A stretch of 64,000 nt of DNA, taken from positions 2,418,001 through 2,482,000 of the forward strand of contig NZ_CP029550.1 in NCBI RefSeq assembly GCF_003173715.1, read 5' to 3'. Below are positions 1 to 8,709 of the stretch, in pieces. The DNA is from Methylobacterium durans. Its GTDB lineage: Bacteria; Pseudomonadota; Alphaproteobacteria; Rhizobiales; Beijerinckiaceae. Position numbers and translations under genes: made by a program. The notes beneath the pieces are model-generated. The model saw only the letters and a list, made by a program, of their open reading frames with translations, ran no database searches and was not told where the DNA came from. Each line of letters begins with the position of its first letter. The stretch's first letter is position 1.

Positions 1-125
1 GGACGGCGGTGCCCTCGGCTTGTGAGGCGGGCCGCAATCTCATCGCCTGATTCGTGGGGTGCGCGCACCCTCCCCTTGCGGGGCGGGAGCGCGCCGCACG
101 TCGATCGCGATGGGGCGGGCGCCGC

Positions 126-605
126 CTACGGCTTGTTCAGGACCTCGATCGGGTTCGTCCGGTCGCTCGGGGAGGGTTCGCGGGTGACGTCGCCCGCGCC
201 GCGCTCGGCGCCGCCCGTGGTCCTCTGGGGAGCGCCGGGCCCGGCCGTCGCCGCGCCCCCACCGCCGGACTGGGTCGGCACCGTGCCGCTCGCGAGTTCG
301 AGGCAGGTCACCATCTCGACGTAGGACGGGTAGCCGCCGGCCTGGAATTGCTGCTCGCACTGGCGCTTGGCGGCCGAGGAGTAATCGCCCCAGCGCCGCT
401 CGGCCTCCTTTCGGGCGTCCCGCTCCGAGCGCAGGCAGCCCTCGACGCTCGCATTGTCGCTGACGCTGACCTCGGCCCGGGCCGCCGACCGGCAGGTCGC
501 GTCGACGTCGAGCTTCGGCGGTCCGTCCGCCGCGGCGGTGCCGACGGAGAGGCCGAGGGTCGCGAGCGCCGCGGCGCCCGCCAGGATCATTCTCGCATGG
601 GTCAT
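126..605 (-). CDS. Hypothetical secreted cysteine-containing protein
   Basis: Function not recognised. The 159-residue product starts with an apparent Sec signal peptide (MTHARMILAGAAALATLG, cleavage near GTAAA-DG), so it is probably periplasmic. The mature part has spaced cysteines (ATCRSAAR, EGCLRSE, RQCEQQ, VTCLEL) and a Gly/Pro-rich, low-complexity tail. The ATG at 605 is preferred over an upstream ATG at 659 because a GGGAGG ribosome-binding site lies about 6 bases before it and the signal peptide starts there; an internal ATG at 590 is also possible. Similar short secreted proteins with an SYVE-x-VTCLEL-like segment occur in other Hyphomicrobiales (recalled, not searched). Confidence 0.7.
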   Translation of the reverse strand: MTHARMILAGAAALATLGLSVGTAAADGPPKLDVDATCRSAARAEVSVSDNASVEGCLRSERDARKEAERRWGDYSSAAKRQCEQQFQAGGYPSYVEMVTCLELASGTVPTQSGGGGAATAGPGAPQRTTGGAERGAGDVTREPSPSDRTNPIEVLNKP

Positions 606-715
606 GACGGCCTCCCGGGTCTCGCTCAAGCTCGGCATCGTTGCGCCCGCATCGGGCACAACGCGCAGATCCCGCGATCGGCACAGCTGACGAGGGCGAA
701 AAATCGAGCCTCGCC

Positions 716-1915
716 TCAGGGGTGCGATGCGTCACCCCCGTGCGCGGCCCAGAGCGCCGCGTCGAGATCGCGGTAGAGGTCGGCCGGGTCCTCGATGCCG
801 GTCGAGAGGCGCAGGAGGTCCGGCGGGCAGGGCGAGCCCGGCCCCTCGACGGAGGCGCGGTGCTCGATCAGGCTCTCGACGCCGCCGAGCGAGGTCGCCC
901 GCTTCCACAGCCGCACCCGAGCGGCGGTGCCGATCGCCGCCGCCTCCCCGCCCCGCACCCGGATCGAGAGCATGTAGCCGAAGCCCCCCTCCATCTGGCG
1001 CGCGGCGACCGCGTGGCCGGGATCGTCGGGCAGGCCGGGATAGAGGACCGAGGCCACGAAGGCGTGGCGCTGCAGGCGCCGGGCGAGGTCGAGGGCACCC
1101 GCGGCCTGGGCGGCGGCGCGCAGCGGCAGGGTGCGCAGCGAGCGCATCAGGAGATAGGCCTCGAAGGGGCCGAGGATCGCGCCGCCATTCGCTCGGATCG
1201 CGCCGATCCGCTCCCAGAACGCGTCGGCCCGGCCCGCGGCGAGGACGCCCGCCACCACGTCCGAGTGGCCGTTCAGGATCTTGGTGGCCGAGTGCATCAC
1301 GATGTCGGCACCGAGCGCCAGCGGCCGCGTGTGGATCGGCGAGGCCGCGGTCGAGTCGACGGCGAGCCGGGCGCCCGCCGCGTGCGCGATGTCGGCGGCC
1401 GCCGCGATGTCGGTCACCGTCCAGAGCGGGTTGCCCGGGGTCTCGATCCAGACGAGCTTCGTCCGGCCGGGCCGCATCGCGGCGCGCAGCGCATCGAGGT
1501 CGTCCCCGTCGACGAAATCGACCGCCAGGGTGCGGCGGGGCGCCTCCTCCCGCAGCCAGCGGCGCAGCGCCCAGTACATCACCTTCGGCGCCACCACGTG
1601 ATCGCCGGGCTCCAGCGCCGTGAACACGGCGGTCGCCGCCGCCATGCCGGAGCCGAACAGCAGGGCCCCGGCCTCCGCTCCCTCCAGCATGGCGATGACG
1701 GATTCGGCCTCGCGCACCGTGGCGTTGTCGGGCCGCGCGTAGGAATAGCCCGAACTGTAGGCATTGTCGGGATCGCGGATGAAGGTGGTGGAGACGTGGA
1801 GCGGCGGCACGACGCCCCGCGTCACGGGGTCGATCCGCCCCATCGCCTGGGCCACGAGGCTGCGCCGCGACGGGCCCGTCTCGGCGTCGTCCTGCGGCGG
1901 GGTGGATGAGGGCAT
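716..1915 (-). CDS. Cys/Met-metabolism PLP-dependent enzyme (cystathionine lyase/gamma-synthase family)
   Basis: A 399-residue fold-type I PLP enzyme of the trans-sulfuration family (PF01053). The signature SATKILNGHSDVVAG is present, with the Schiff-base lysine at about residue 212, and upstream segments match the family (AGALLFGSGMAA, VAPKVMYWALRRWL, IETPGNPLW). The family includes cystathionine gamma-synthase, beta-lyase and gamma-lyase, and sequence alone does not separate these activities here; metC-like beta-lyase is a reasonable guess. The ATG at 1915 is chosen over one at 1933 because CAGGAG sits about 6 bases upstream. It is divergent from the tspO-like gene, so the roughly 115 bp between them should carry both promoters. 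Confidence 0.88.
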   Translation of the reverse strand: MPSSTPPQDDAETGPSRRSLVAQAMGRIDPVTRGVVPPLHVSTTFIRDPDNAYSSGYSYARPDNATVREAESVIAMLEGAEAGALLFGSGMAAATAVFTALEPGDHVVAPKVMYWALRRWLREEAPRRTLAVDFVDGDDLDALRAAMRPGRTKLVWIETPGNPLWTVTDIAAAADIAHAAGARLAVDSTAASPIHTRPLALGADIVMHSATKILNGHSDVVAGVLAAGRADAFWERIGAIRANGGAILGPFEAYLLMRSLRTLPLRAAAQAAGALDLARRLQRHAFVASVLYPGLPDDPGHAVAARQMEGGFGYMLSIRVRGGEAAAIGTAARVRLWKRATSLGGVESLIEHRASVEGPGSPCPPDLLRLSTGIEDPADLYRDLDAALWAAHGGDASHP

Positions 1916-2032
1916 CGCGTTCTCCTGCGGCACGGGGTCTGGCTTGCTTTCGAGCGGTTTTTGCCGCCTGACACGAACCGGCGCGACCTCGCAACCCGGC
2001 GGGACGCCCTCCCGGATGGAGAGGATTTCCGC

Positions 2033-2551
2033 ATGCCCACGGCCACGCCCTTTCCGGATGCGCCCGTCCTGTCGCCCTGGCTGCGCGCCGCCGCCGCGAT
2101 CCTGCCGGTGGCCGCGACCGCCTATATCGGCTCCGCCTCGACGCAGGAGAGCATCCCGACCTGGTACGCGGGCCTGAACAAGCCGAGCTTCAACCCGCCG
2201 AACTGGGTGTTTCCGGTTGCCTGGACGATCCTCTACTCCATGATCGCGATCTACGCGTGGAGGTTCCTCGGCGTGATCGCTCGCATGGGATCATCCCGGC
2301 GCGGCTGGTGGCTGGCGCTCGCCGCCTTCTACGTCCAGCTCGCCCTCAACGCGGCCTGGAGTCCGGTCTTCTTCGCCGCCCAGGCGGTCGGCGCGGCTCT
2401 CGTCGTAGTCGTGGTGCTCCTCGTCATGGTGCTGTGGACGATCCGCCTGTCCTGGCGCTACGACCGGCTCGCCGCCTGGCTCCTTGTCCCCTACGCCGCC
2501 TGGGTCTCCTTCGCGACGCTGCTGAACGCGGCGATCCTGCGCCTCAACTGA
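2033..2551 (+). CDS. tspO: TspO/MBR family tryptophan-rich sensory protein
   Basis: A 172-residue inner-membrane protein with about five hydrophobic helices. It has the TspO/MBR hallmarks: PTWYAGLNKPSFNPPNWVF near the N-terminus, PVAWTILYSMIAIYAWR, and LNAAWSPVFF with the conserved Asn/Trp. TspO proteins bind porphyrins and related ligands, and in Rhodobacter and Sinorhizobium affect photosynthesis or nutrient-stress gene expression; the role here is unknown. The start at 2033 has GAGAGGA 7 bases upstream and removes a charged extension from an ATG at 1961. Together with hemA, hemE and hemJ elsewhere in the window it fits tetrapyrrole physiology, though they are not linked in an operon. Confidence 0.9.
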   Translation: MPTATPFPDAPVLSPWLRAAAAILPVAATAYIGSASTQESIPTWYAGLNKPSFNPPNWVFPVAWTILYSMIAIYAWRFLGVIARMGSSRRGWWLALAAFYVQLALNAAWSPVFFAAQAVGAALVVVVVLLVMVLWTIRLSWRYDRLAAWLLVPYAAWVSFATLLNAAILRLN

Positions 2552-2570
2552 GAGACGCGGTTAAGGAAGA

Positions 2571-2586
2571 GTTTTCACGTGAGACA
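2571..2586. other. parS-like palindrome (13/16 match), tentative
   Basis: GTTTTCACGTGAGACA lies in the gap between tspO and tex. It keeps the TTTCACGTGA core of the ParB site and differs from TGTTTCACGTGAAACA at three positions. It lies about 33 kb from the candidate origin and 51 kb from the perfect parS site, so it may be a weak ParB site or chance. Confidence 0.3.
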
Positions 2587-2674
2587 TGTAAATGCCGCCC
2601 CCTGAGGCCGTCCGGGTTGGAGCGAGGGCCCGCGCCCGTTAAACGGGCCCTCCGGCAGGAGGAGGGAGCGGCCC

Positions 2675-5020
2675 ATGACCAGCATCACCCGGCGCATCGC
2701 CACGGAACTCGGCGTCGGCGAAGGACAGGTGACGGCGGCGGTCGACCTCCTCGACGGCGGGGCTACGGTGCCCTTCATCGCTCGCTACCGCAAGGAAGCG
2801 ACGGGCGCTCTCGACGACGCGCAGTTGCGGACCCTCGAGGAGCGCCTCGGCTACCTGCGCGAGCTCGAGAGCCGCCGCGCCGCGATCCTCGACAGCATCC
2901 GCGAGCAGGGCAAGCTCGATCCCGCGCTGGAGGCCCGCATCGCCCAGGCCGAGACCAAGGCGCGGCTGGAGGATCTCTATTTACCCTTCCGGCAGAAGCG
3001 CCGCACCAAGGCCCAGCTGGCCCGCGAGGCCGGCCTCGAGCCCCTCGCCGAGGCGCTGCTCGCCCGGCCCGAGCAGGTGCCCGAGGCCGCCGCCAAGCCC
3101 TTCGTCGATGCGGGAAAGGGCATCGCGGACACGGAAGCCGCGCTGGAGGGCGCCCGCTCCATCCTGATCGAGCGCTTCAGCGAGGAGCCGGAACTGGTCG
3201 GGTCCTTGCGCGAGACGACGTGGCAGCGCGGCCGCCTCGGCTCCTCGGTGCGCAAGGGCAAGGTGGCAGCCGGCGAGAAGTTCGCCGATTATTTCGATTT
3301 CGCCGAGCCCCTGACGAAGCTCCCCTCCCACCGCATCCTCGCCCTCTTCCGCGGCGAGAAGGAGGAGGTGCTCGACCTCGATATCGGCGACGCGCCGGGC
3401 GATTCGGCCCCTCCCAACCAGCCCGGCTGGCAGGAATTGCGCATCGCCAAAGCCTTCGGCCTCGCCGACCGGGGCCGGCCGGGCGACCGCTTCCTTGCGG
3501 ACACCGTGCGGCGGGCCTGGCGGACCAAGCTGAAGCCTGCCCTCGACACGGACCTGCGTGCCCGCCTCTGGGCCGTGGCCGAGGCGGGAGCGGTCAAGGT
3601 CTTCGCCGGCAACCTGCGCGACCTGCTGCTCGCCGCCCCCGCCGGCCCGCGCCCGACCCTCGGGCTCGACCCCGGCTACCGCACGGGCGTGAAGGTCGCG
3701 GTGGTCGACGCCACCGGCAAGGTGTTGGCCACCGACACGATCTACCCGCACGAGCCGCGCCGCGACTGGAATGGCGCCCTGGTGACGCTGGCCAAGCTTT
3801 GCCGCGCCCACAGGGTGGAGCTGATCGCGATCGGCAACGGCACCGCCTCGCGGGAGACCGATAGGCTCGCCGCCGAGCTCGTCGCCAAGCAGCCGGAGCT
3901 GCGCCTCACCAAGGTGATGGTCTCGGAGGCCGGCGCCTCGGTCTATTCCGCGAGCGCCTACGCCTCGGCCGAGCTGCCGGGCCTCGACGTGACCCTGCGG
4001 GGCGCGGTCTCGATCGCGCGGCGCCTGCAGGACCCCCTCGCCGAGCTCGTGAAGATCGAGCCCCGCGCCATCGGCGTCGGCCAGTACCAGCACGACCTCG
4101 CCGAGGGAAAGCTCTCCCGCTCCCTCGACGCGGTGGTGGAGGATTGCGTGAACGGCGTCGGCGTCGACGTGAATACCGCCTCCGCGCCCCTCCTCGCCCG
4201 CGTCTCGGGCCTGACCGAGCGGGTCGCCGGCAACATCGTGGTCCATCGGGACGCGAACGGACCCTTCCGCAGCCGCTCGGGCCTTCGGAAGGTCTCGGGC
4301 CTCGGTCCGAAGGCCTACGAACTGGCGGCGGGTTTCCTGCGCATCCGCGAGGGCGACGACCCGCTCGACGCTTCTGGCGTGCATCCGGAAGCCTATCCGG
4401 TGGTGCGCAAGATCCTCGCCGCCACGGGCCAGCCGGTCGGAGCCCTCATCGGCAACGGCGCCGTGCTCCGCAGCCTCGATCCGAAGCGCTTCACCGACGC
4501 GACCTTCGGCCTGCCGACGGTGACCGACATCCTCGCGGAGCTGGAGAAGCCCGGCCGCGACCCGCGCCCCGCCTTCCGCACGGCGACCTTTCAGGAGGGC
4601 GTCGAGACGATCCAGGACCTGAGGCCCGGCATGCGGCTCGAAGGCGTGGTGACGAACGTCGCGGCCTTCGGCGCCTTCGTCGACATCGGCGTCCACCAGG
4701 ACGGGCTCGTGCACATCTCGATGCTGGCCGACCGCTTCGTGAAGGATCCGCGCGATGTGGTGAAGCCCGGCGACGTGGTGCAGGTGCGCGTCGTCGAGGT
4801 CGATGCCCCCCGCAAGCGGATCGCCCTCTCGATGCGCTCGGACGAGGCGGCCCCGCGCCCGGCCCGGCGGGAGGAGCGGCCGGCGGGTGGACAGCGGTCC
4901 GCAGCGACGCGGCCGAGCCCGCAGGCAAAGCCGGCATCCGAATCCGGCGGCGCGCTGGCCGAGGCCCTGCGCCGGGCAGCGCTCGCCAAGGGCCAGCCGC
5001 AAGGCGGCCGCAAGAGCTGA
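2675..5020 (+). CDS. tex: Tex family S1 RNA-binding transcription accessory protein
   Basis: A 781-residue Tex protein of full family length. The N-terminal helical part has VPFIARYRKEATGALDDAQL; the YqgF/RuvC-like domain starts near residue 325 (LGLDPGYRTGVKVAVVDATG); the helix-hairpin-helix part lies near 490-570 (VNTASAPLLARVSGL); and the S1 domain covers about residues 645-715 (EGVVTNVAAFGAFVDIGVHQ). The last 60 residues are a basic, low-complexity tail. Tex binds nucleic acid and is linked to transcription and toxin-gene expression in other bacteria. The start has AGGAGGAGGG upstream. It is convergent with psiE and shares a hairpin at the stop codons. Confidence 0.95.
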   Translation: MTSITRRIATELGVGEGQVTAAVDLLDGGATVPFIARYRKEATGALDDAQLRTLEERLGYLRELESRRAAILDSIREQGKLDPALEARIAQAETKARLEDLYLPFRQKRRTKAQLAREAGLEPLAEALLARPEQVPEAAAKPFVDAGKGIADTEAALEGARSILIERFSEEPELVGSLRETTWQRGRLGSSVRKGKVAAGEKFADYFDFAEPLTKLPSHRILALFRGEKEEVLDLDIGDAPGDSAPPNQPGWQELRIAKAFGLADRGRPGDRFLADTVRRAWRTKLKPALDTDLRARLWAVAEAGAVKVFAGNLRDLLLAAPAGPRPTLGLDPGYRTGVKVAVVDATGKVLATDTIYPHEPRRDWNGALVTLAKLCRAHRVELIAIGNGTASRETDRLAAELVAKQPELRLTKVMVSEAGASVYSASAYASAELPGLDVTLRGAVSIARRLQDPLAELVKIEPRAIGVGQYQHDLAEGKLSRSLDAVVEDCVNGVGVDVNTASAPLLARVSGLTERVAGNIVVHRDANGPFRSRSGLRKVSGLGPKAYELAAGFLRIREGDDPLDASGVHPEAYPVVRKILAATGQPVGALIGNGAVLRSLDPKRFTDATFGLPTVTDILAELEKPGRDPRPAFRTATFQEGVETIQDLRPGMRLEGVVTNVAAFGAFVDIGVHQDGLVHISMLADRFVKDPRDVVKPGDVVQVRVVEVDAPRKRIALSMRSDEAAPRPARREERPAGGQRSAATRPSPQAKPASESGGALAEALRRAALAKGQPQGGRKS

Positions 5021-5037
5021 TCCGGCTGGCCGGATCA
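5018..5037. terminator. Perfect 9-bp dyad joining two convergent stop codons
   Basis: TGATCCGGC, a 2-base loop, then GCCGGATCA. The left TGA is the tex stop codon and the right TCA is the stop codon of the convergent psiE-like gene, so both genes end inside the same hairpin. No U-tract follows on either strand, so intrinsic termination is uncertain, but position and symmetry suit a bidirectional terminator or 3'-end stabiliser. Confidence 0.55.
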
Positions 5038-5571
5038 GGCTCCCTTCGACTCCGGCCCGGGCTCCTCCTCGCCCGCCGGCCTGTCATCGTCGCGGGCCCG
5101 GTGCAGGAGGAAGATCGAGACGACCATCGTCAGGATCAGCACCGCGAGCACGCCGAGCTCGATCATCGAGGCGCGGAACAGGGCCTCCTTCTCGGCCGAC
5201 CATTCCTTGGCGTGCATGATCTCCGAGGATTGGAGCGTGATGACGAGGACGCGCCGGATCGAGGCGATCAGCCCGACGATCAGGAAGGGCTCGCAGGTGA
5301 GCCTGCCGGAGCGCATCGACACCCGCACCGTGTGCAGGATCTCGACGAGCATCAGCAGGAAGAGCAGCCGATCCACGACTTCGAGGAGTTGCGGCGCCCC
5401 CCCGAGGGCGTGCATCGCCTCCCAGGTGAGACCGGTCGCGTCGACGAGGGCGAGAACCGCGGTGACAGCGAGGAGCAGCCCGAGCACGGCGTAGATCGCG
5501 TGCTCGGTGTGCAGGAAGACGAAGGCGGAGATCCGCGTCAGGCGTCCTTCGTTCTCCGGAGCCTCGGCCAT
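5035..5571 (-). CDS. PsiE-like (phosphate-starvation-inducible E family) membrane protein
   Basis: A 178-residue protein with four predicted membrane helices (about residues 25-45, 65-82, 95-112 and 140-160) and an acidic C-terminal tail. The segments VVDRLLFLLMLVEILHTV and FLIVGLIASIRRVLVITL match the PsiE family (PF06146), whose biochemical role is unknown; in E. coli psiE responds to phosphate starvation and cAMP-CRP. It stands alone, convergent to tex, and is separated by about 100 bp from the DUF4337-like gene upstream. No Pho box was identified. Confidence 0.75.
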   Translation of the reverse strand: MAEAPENEGRLTRISAFVFLHTEHAIYAVLGLLLAVTAVLALVDATGLTWEAMHALGGAPQLLEVVDRLLFLLMLVEILHTVRVSMRSGRLTCEPFLIVGLIASIRRVLVITLQSSEIMHAKEWSAEKEALFRASMIELGVLAVLILTMVVSIFLLHRARDDDRPAGEEEPGPESKGA

Positions 5572-5667
5572 GTCGTCCTCCCCGGCGCCGTGACCAAGAG
5601 AGGGAGATAGAGCGGCCGAGCCGGATAGCGGTCCGGAGGGGTGATCAATTCTCGCGTGATGGGCTCG

Positions 5668-6225
5668 TCAGTGGAACAGGTGCAGGGCGTGCGGCGCGAA
5701 GTAGCCGAAGCCCAGAAGAGCCGCGCCCGCGAGCCCGACGAAGCCCCCGGCGAAGACGAGGGCCACCACCCCCGTGATGACCTCGGCCGAGGCCAGGACG
5801 ATGCCGATCTGGAAGGCGGCCGAGGCCAGCTCGTAATGGTGGTAGCGCTCGAGCGCCAGGTCCCGCTTCTCCTGCGCCGCCTGAGCCTTCGCCGCGAGTT
5901 CCTTGCGGCCCTCGCCGGTGGCGGGCTCGGATTCCCAGCGTGCCAGAGTCTTGGCCCATTCCGCGCGCTTGGCCTGGGTCGCCTCCGGGCTGGTGCCGGG
6001 CGGCAGCAGGGTCGCGAGCTCGTCGGCCGTCTTCACCACCGTGCCGCGGATGGTGCGGGCCTGGAAGTAGGCCCAGAGGTTTGAGGCCTCGATGTTGGCG
6101 CCGAGCGCGTCGGTCTGCGACGCCTTGCCCAGGGTCTCGCTGAAGGCGAGGAACAGCGCCAGGACCGAGATGAGCAGCGCGACGCGCTTGTTGGACCCCT
6201 CGACCGCTCCGTGACCACCCGACAT
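5668..6225 (-). CDS. DUF4337-like membrane protein
   Basis: A 185-residue protein with an N-terminal membrane helix (RVALLISVLALFLAFSETL), a roughly 75-residue central charged region likely to be coiled coil (KRAEWAKTLARWESEP to AAKAQAAQEKRDLALERYHH), then two C-terminal hydrophobic helices. The NKRVALLISVLA...NIEASNLWAYFQARTIR pattern resembles DUF4337 (PF14235), a family without assigned function. It probably lies in the inner membrane. It is divergent from the metallo-hydrolase gene, with about 100 bp between the starts. Confidence 0.65.
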   Translation of the reverse strand: MSGGHGAVEGSNKRVALLISVLALFLAFSETLGKASQTDALGANIEASNLWAYFQARTIRGTVVKTADELATLLPPGTSPEATQAKRAEWAKTLARWESEPATGEGRKELAAKAQAAQEKRDLALERYHHYELASAAFQIGIVLASAEVITGVVALVFAGGFVGLAGAALLGFGYFAPHALHLFH

Positions 6226-6323
6226 GCTCTGTGCCCCCGTTGATTCGTTGGGGCCGAGTCACAGCCTATCCGGGGCCCGGAGGCAATGCGGCAGGGCCGG
6301 GCACGAGCGAGGAGACCGAACCG

Positions 6324-7058
6324 ATGCGGCTGCAGATTCTCGGATGCGGGGACGCCTTCGGCTCGGGCGGGCGCTTCAACACCTGCTTCCACGTGAGCGG
6401 AGCGGGACCGGGCTTCCTGATCGATTGCGGCGCATCGAGCCTCATCGCCATGCGCCGCTTCGGCGTCGATCCGAACGGGATCGACGCGGTGTTGCTGACC
6501 CATCTCCACGGCGACCATTTCGGCGGCCTGCCCTGGCTGATCCTCGACGGGCAGCTCGTGAGCCGGCGTACGAAGCCCCTGGTGATCGCGGGCCCGGTCG
6601 GGACGGGGGCGCGGCTGAGCGCCGCGATGGAGGCGCTGTTCCCGGGCTCCAGCACGGCGGAGCGGGCCTTCACGGTCGAGGTCGTCGAGATCGAAGCGGG
6701 CCGGCGGTCGGAGGTCGGGGGCGTCGCGGTGACGCCGTTTTCCGTGCGCCACCCGTCGGGGGCACCCTCCCACGGCCTGCGGATCGAGGCCGGCGGCAAG
6801 GTCTTGAGCTACACCGGCGACACGGAATGGGTGGAGGATCTGATCCCGCTCGGTCGCGAGGCCGACCTCCTGATCGCGGAGGGCTACACGGTGGAGCGGC
6901 CGGTGAGGTTCCATCTGAGCTGGGCGACGCTCGCCGCGCGCCTGCCCGAGATCCGGCCGAAGCGCCTCGTGCTCACCCACATGAGCCCGGAGATGATCGC
7001 GAACGACCCGGCCGGCCGCTACATCGCGGCCGAGGACGGGATGGTGCTGGCGATCTGA
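6324..7058 (+). CDS. MBL-fold metallo-hydrolase (RNase Z-like)
   Basis: A 244-residue metallo-beta-lactamase-fold protein. The metal-binding motif LLTHLHGDHFGGLP is at about residue 57, with later ligands likely in SYTGDTEW and LTHMS. The overall pattern (LGCGDAFGSGGRFNTCF, GDTE) resembles RNase Z and cyclic-nucleotide phosphodiesterase-type hydrolases rather than true beta-lactamases. The substrate is not predictable. The ATG at 6324 is chosen over one at 6231 because GAGGAGA sits 9-10 bases upstream and the family N-terminus begins there. It ends 4 bp from the convergent hemA stop. Confidence 0.85.
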   Translation: MRLQILGCGDAFGSGGRFNTCFHVSGAGPGFLIDCGASSLIAMRRFGVDPNGIDAVLLTHLHGDHFGGLPWLILDGQLVSRRTKPLVIAGPVGTGARLSAAMEALFPGSSTAERAFTVEVVEIEAGRRSEVGGVAVTPFSVRHPSGAPSHGLRIEAGGKVLSYTGDTEWVEDLIPLGREADLLIAEGYTVERPVRFHLSWATLAARLPEIRPKRLVLTHMSPEMIANDPAGRYIAAEDGMVLAI

Positions 7059-7062
7059 CGCG

Positions 7063-8349
7063 CTACTCCGCCGCCTCGACGAAGACGGTGCCGGCCCGCG
7101 GCAGGTCGAGCGTGTCCCAGGTCTCGGCGAGCGCCGCGGTGAGGCGGGCGATGCTCGTCTCGTCGTGGAAGGGCGAGGGCGTGATGCGCAGCCGCTCGGT
7201 GCCGCGCGGTACGGTCGGGTAGTTGATCGGCTGGATGTAGATGGCGTGGCGCTCCAGCAGGTGGTCGGCGGCCGCCTTGCACAGCTCGGCATCGCCCACC
7301 ATCACCGGGACGATGTGGGTCTCGGTGTGCAGCACCGGCAGGCCCGCGGCCTCCAGGGCCGCCTTGGTCCGGGCGGCCTGGCGCTGATGCGCCGCGCGCT
7401 CGGCTTGCGAGCGCTTCAGGTAGCGCACCGAGGCCCGGGCGGCCGCGGCGATGGCGGGCGGCAGGGCGGTCGTGAAGATGAAGCCCGCCGCGTGGCTGCG
7501 CACCGCGTCGCAGAGGAGCGAGGAGCCCGTGATGTAGCCCCCGACGCAGCCGAAGCCCTTGGCGAGCGTGCCCTCGATCACGTCGACCCGGTGCATCACC
7601 CCGTCGCGCTCGGCGATGCCGGCGCCGCGCTCGCCGTAGAGGCCGACCGCGTGCACCTCATCGAGATAGGTCATGGCGCCGTAGCGGTCGGCGAGGTCGC
7701 AGATCCTGCCGATCGGCGCCACGTCTCCGTCCATCGAGTAGACGCTCTCGAACGCGATCAGCTTCGGCCGGTCGCCGGCCTCGATCAGCAGCTCCTCAAG
7801 ATGCACGAGGTCGTTGTGGCGGAAGACGCGCTTCTCGCAGCCCGAGTGGCGCACGCCTTCGATCATCGAGTTGTGGTTGTAGGCATCCGACAGGATCAGG
7901 CAGTTCGGGATCAGCTTGGCGATCGTCGAGATGCCGGCTTGGTTCGAGACGTAGCCCGAGGTGAAGACGAGGCCCGCCTCCTTGCCGTGCAGATCCGCGA
8001 GCTCGCGCTCGAGATCGACGAGCGGCGAGTTGTTGCCCGCGATGTTGCGGGTGCCGCCCGCACCGACGCCGCAGCGCTCCGCCGTGCGGGTCATGGCGCC
8101 CACCACCTCCGGGTGCTGGCCCATGCCGAGATAATCGTTCGAGCACCAGACCGTGATCTCCCGCACCGATCCGTCGGGCTTGCGCCAGTTGGCGGTCGGG
8201 AAGCGGCCGGCGATGCGCTCGATGTCGGCGAAGACGCGGTAGCGGCGCTCGCCGTGCAGCCGGTCGAGCGCGGCGCGGAAATGGCCCTCGTAATCGGTCC
8301 TGTTGCCTGGCCCGGAATTCGTGTCGGTGAGCGTCGTTTGCGCGGGCAT
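7063..8349 (-). CDS. hemA: 5-aminolevulinate synthase
   Basis: Condenses glycine and succinyl-CoA to 5-aminolevulinate, the first step of heme synthesis by the alphaproteobacterial (Shemin) route. The 428-residue PLP enzyme shows the family start ([19 protein letters not shown]), the glycine-rich segment [25 protein letters not shown], and the catalytic lysine in [13 protein letters not shown] at about residue 264. An ATG at 8349 fits the family length. The frame stays open to 8604 with further ATGs, but the added residues are Pro/Arg-rich and look non-coding. The gene has a long leader with inverted repeats. hemE and hemJ lie near the origin candidate, not in an operon with it. Confidence 0.95.
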   Translation of the reverse strand: MPAQTTLTDTNSGPGNRTDYEGHFRAALDRLHGERRYRVFADIERIAGRFPTANWRKPDGSVREITVWCSNDYLGMGQHPEVVGAMTRTAERCGVGAGGTRNIAGNNSPLVDLERELADLHGKEAGLVFTSGYVSNQAGISTIAKLIPNCLILSDAYNHNSMIEGVRHSGCEKRVFRHNDLVHLEELLIEAGDRPKLIAFESVYSMDGDVAPIGRICDLADRYGAMTYLDEVHAVGLYGERGAGIAERDGVMHRVDVIEGTLAKGFGCVGGYITGSSLLCDAVRSHAAGFIFTTALPPAIAAAARASVRYLKRSQAERAAHQRQAARTKAALEAAGLPVLHTETHIVPVMVGDAELCKAAADHLLERHAIYIQPINYPTVPRGTERLRITPSPFHDETSIARLTAALAETWDTLDLPRAGTVFVEAAE

Positions 8350-8709
8350 CCGGTTCAAGGGCTCGTCCTTCGCGTGGCTGACCGGAATTCCAGGGTGCAT
8401 ATCCCAGGACCCGGGGCGAAATCGTCGAGGAGGGCCCGCTCGTCCGAGCCCGCGAGCGGGCGGCCTTGGAATGCAAGGCCCGGCCCGATCTCGCATCAGG
8501 TGAGGGTGTTTCCTTACGACCGTCTTGAGAGGCGATCTCCGAGGAGAAGATACAGGCGGACTTGGAATCGGTTCAAGGTGCACGGTGGCATTGCTGCTTT
8601 GCACCTTTCGGTAGCGTGGGGCAAAGGCTGGGATCGGACTGGCGACGATGGGTCGCGCGCGTCCTTACCAGTTCGGATCGGTTTGACGACGTCTTGAGGG
8701 CAACCGTTC
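8350..8709. promoter_or_regulatory. hemA leader and divergent intergenic region with two inverted repeats
   Basis: This 360-bp gap separates hemA from the small gene upstream of murA. It holds a perfect 9-bp stem, GCCCGCTCG at 8434-8442 paired with CGAGCGGGC at 8453-8461, which would lie in the hemA 5' leader. Further out, AAGGTGCA at 8575-8582 pairs with TGCACCTT at 8600-8607 across a 17-base spacer, an operator-like arrangement. No FnrL-type TTGAT-N4-ATCAA site, a known hemA control element in Rhodobacter, was seen. Confidence 0.45.

Noticed and set aside
72..85. Hairpin CCCC-TTGC-GGGG near the window start as a terminator
   Set aside because: A short GC stem without a U-tract in very GC-rich DNA; too weak to call. 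The first 125 bp hold no supported gene, only short open frames that may be the tail of an upstream gene.
641..1909. Long open frame on the strand opposite the Cys/Met PLP enzyme gene (422 codons)
   Set aside because: It is a GC-rich shadow of the recognisable PLP enzyme, with Arg/Gly/His-rich low-complexity translation and no domain.
2981..5002. 673-codon minus-strand frame opposite tex
   Set aside because: Antisense shadow of tex. The translation is rich in Gly/Arg/His/Glu without motifs; tex has intact domains.
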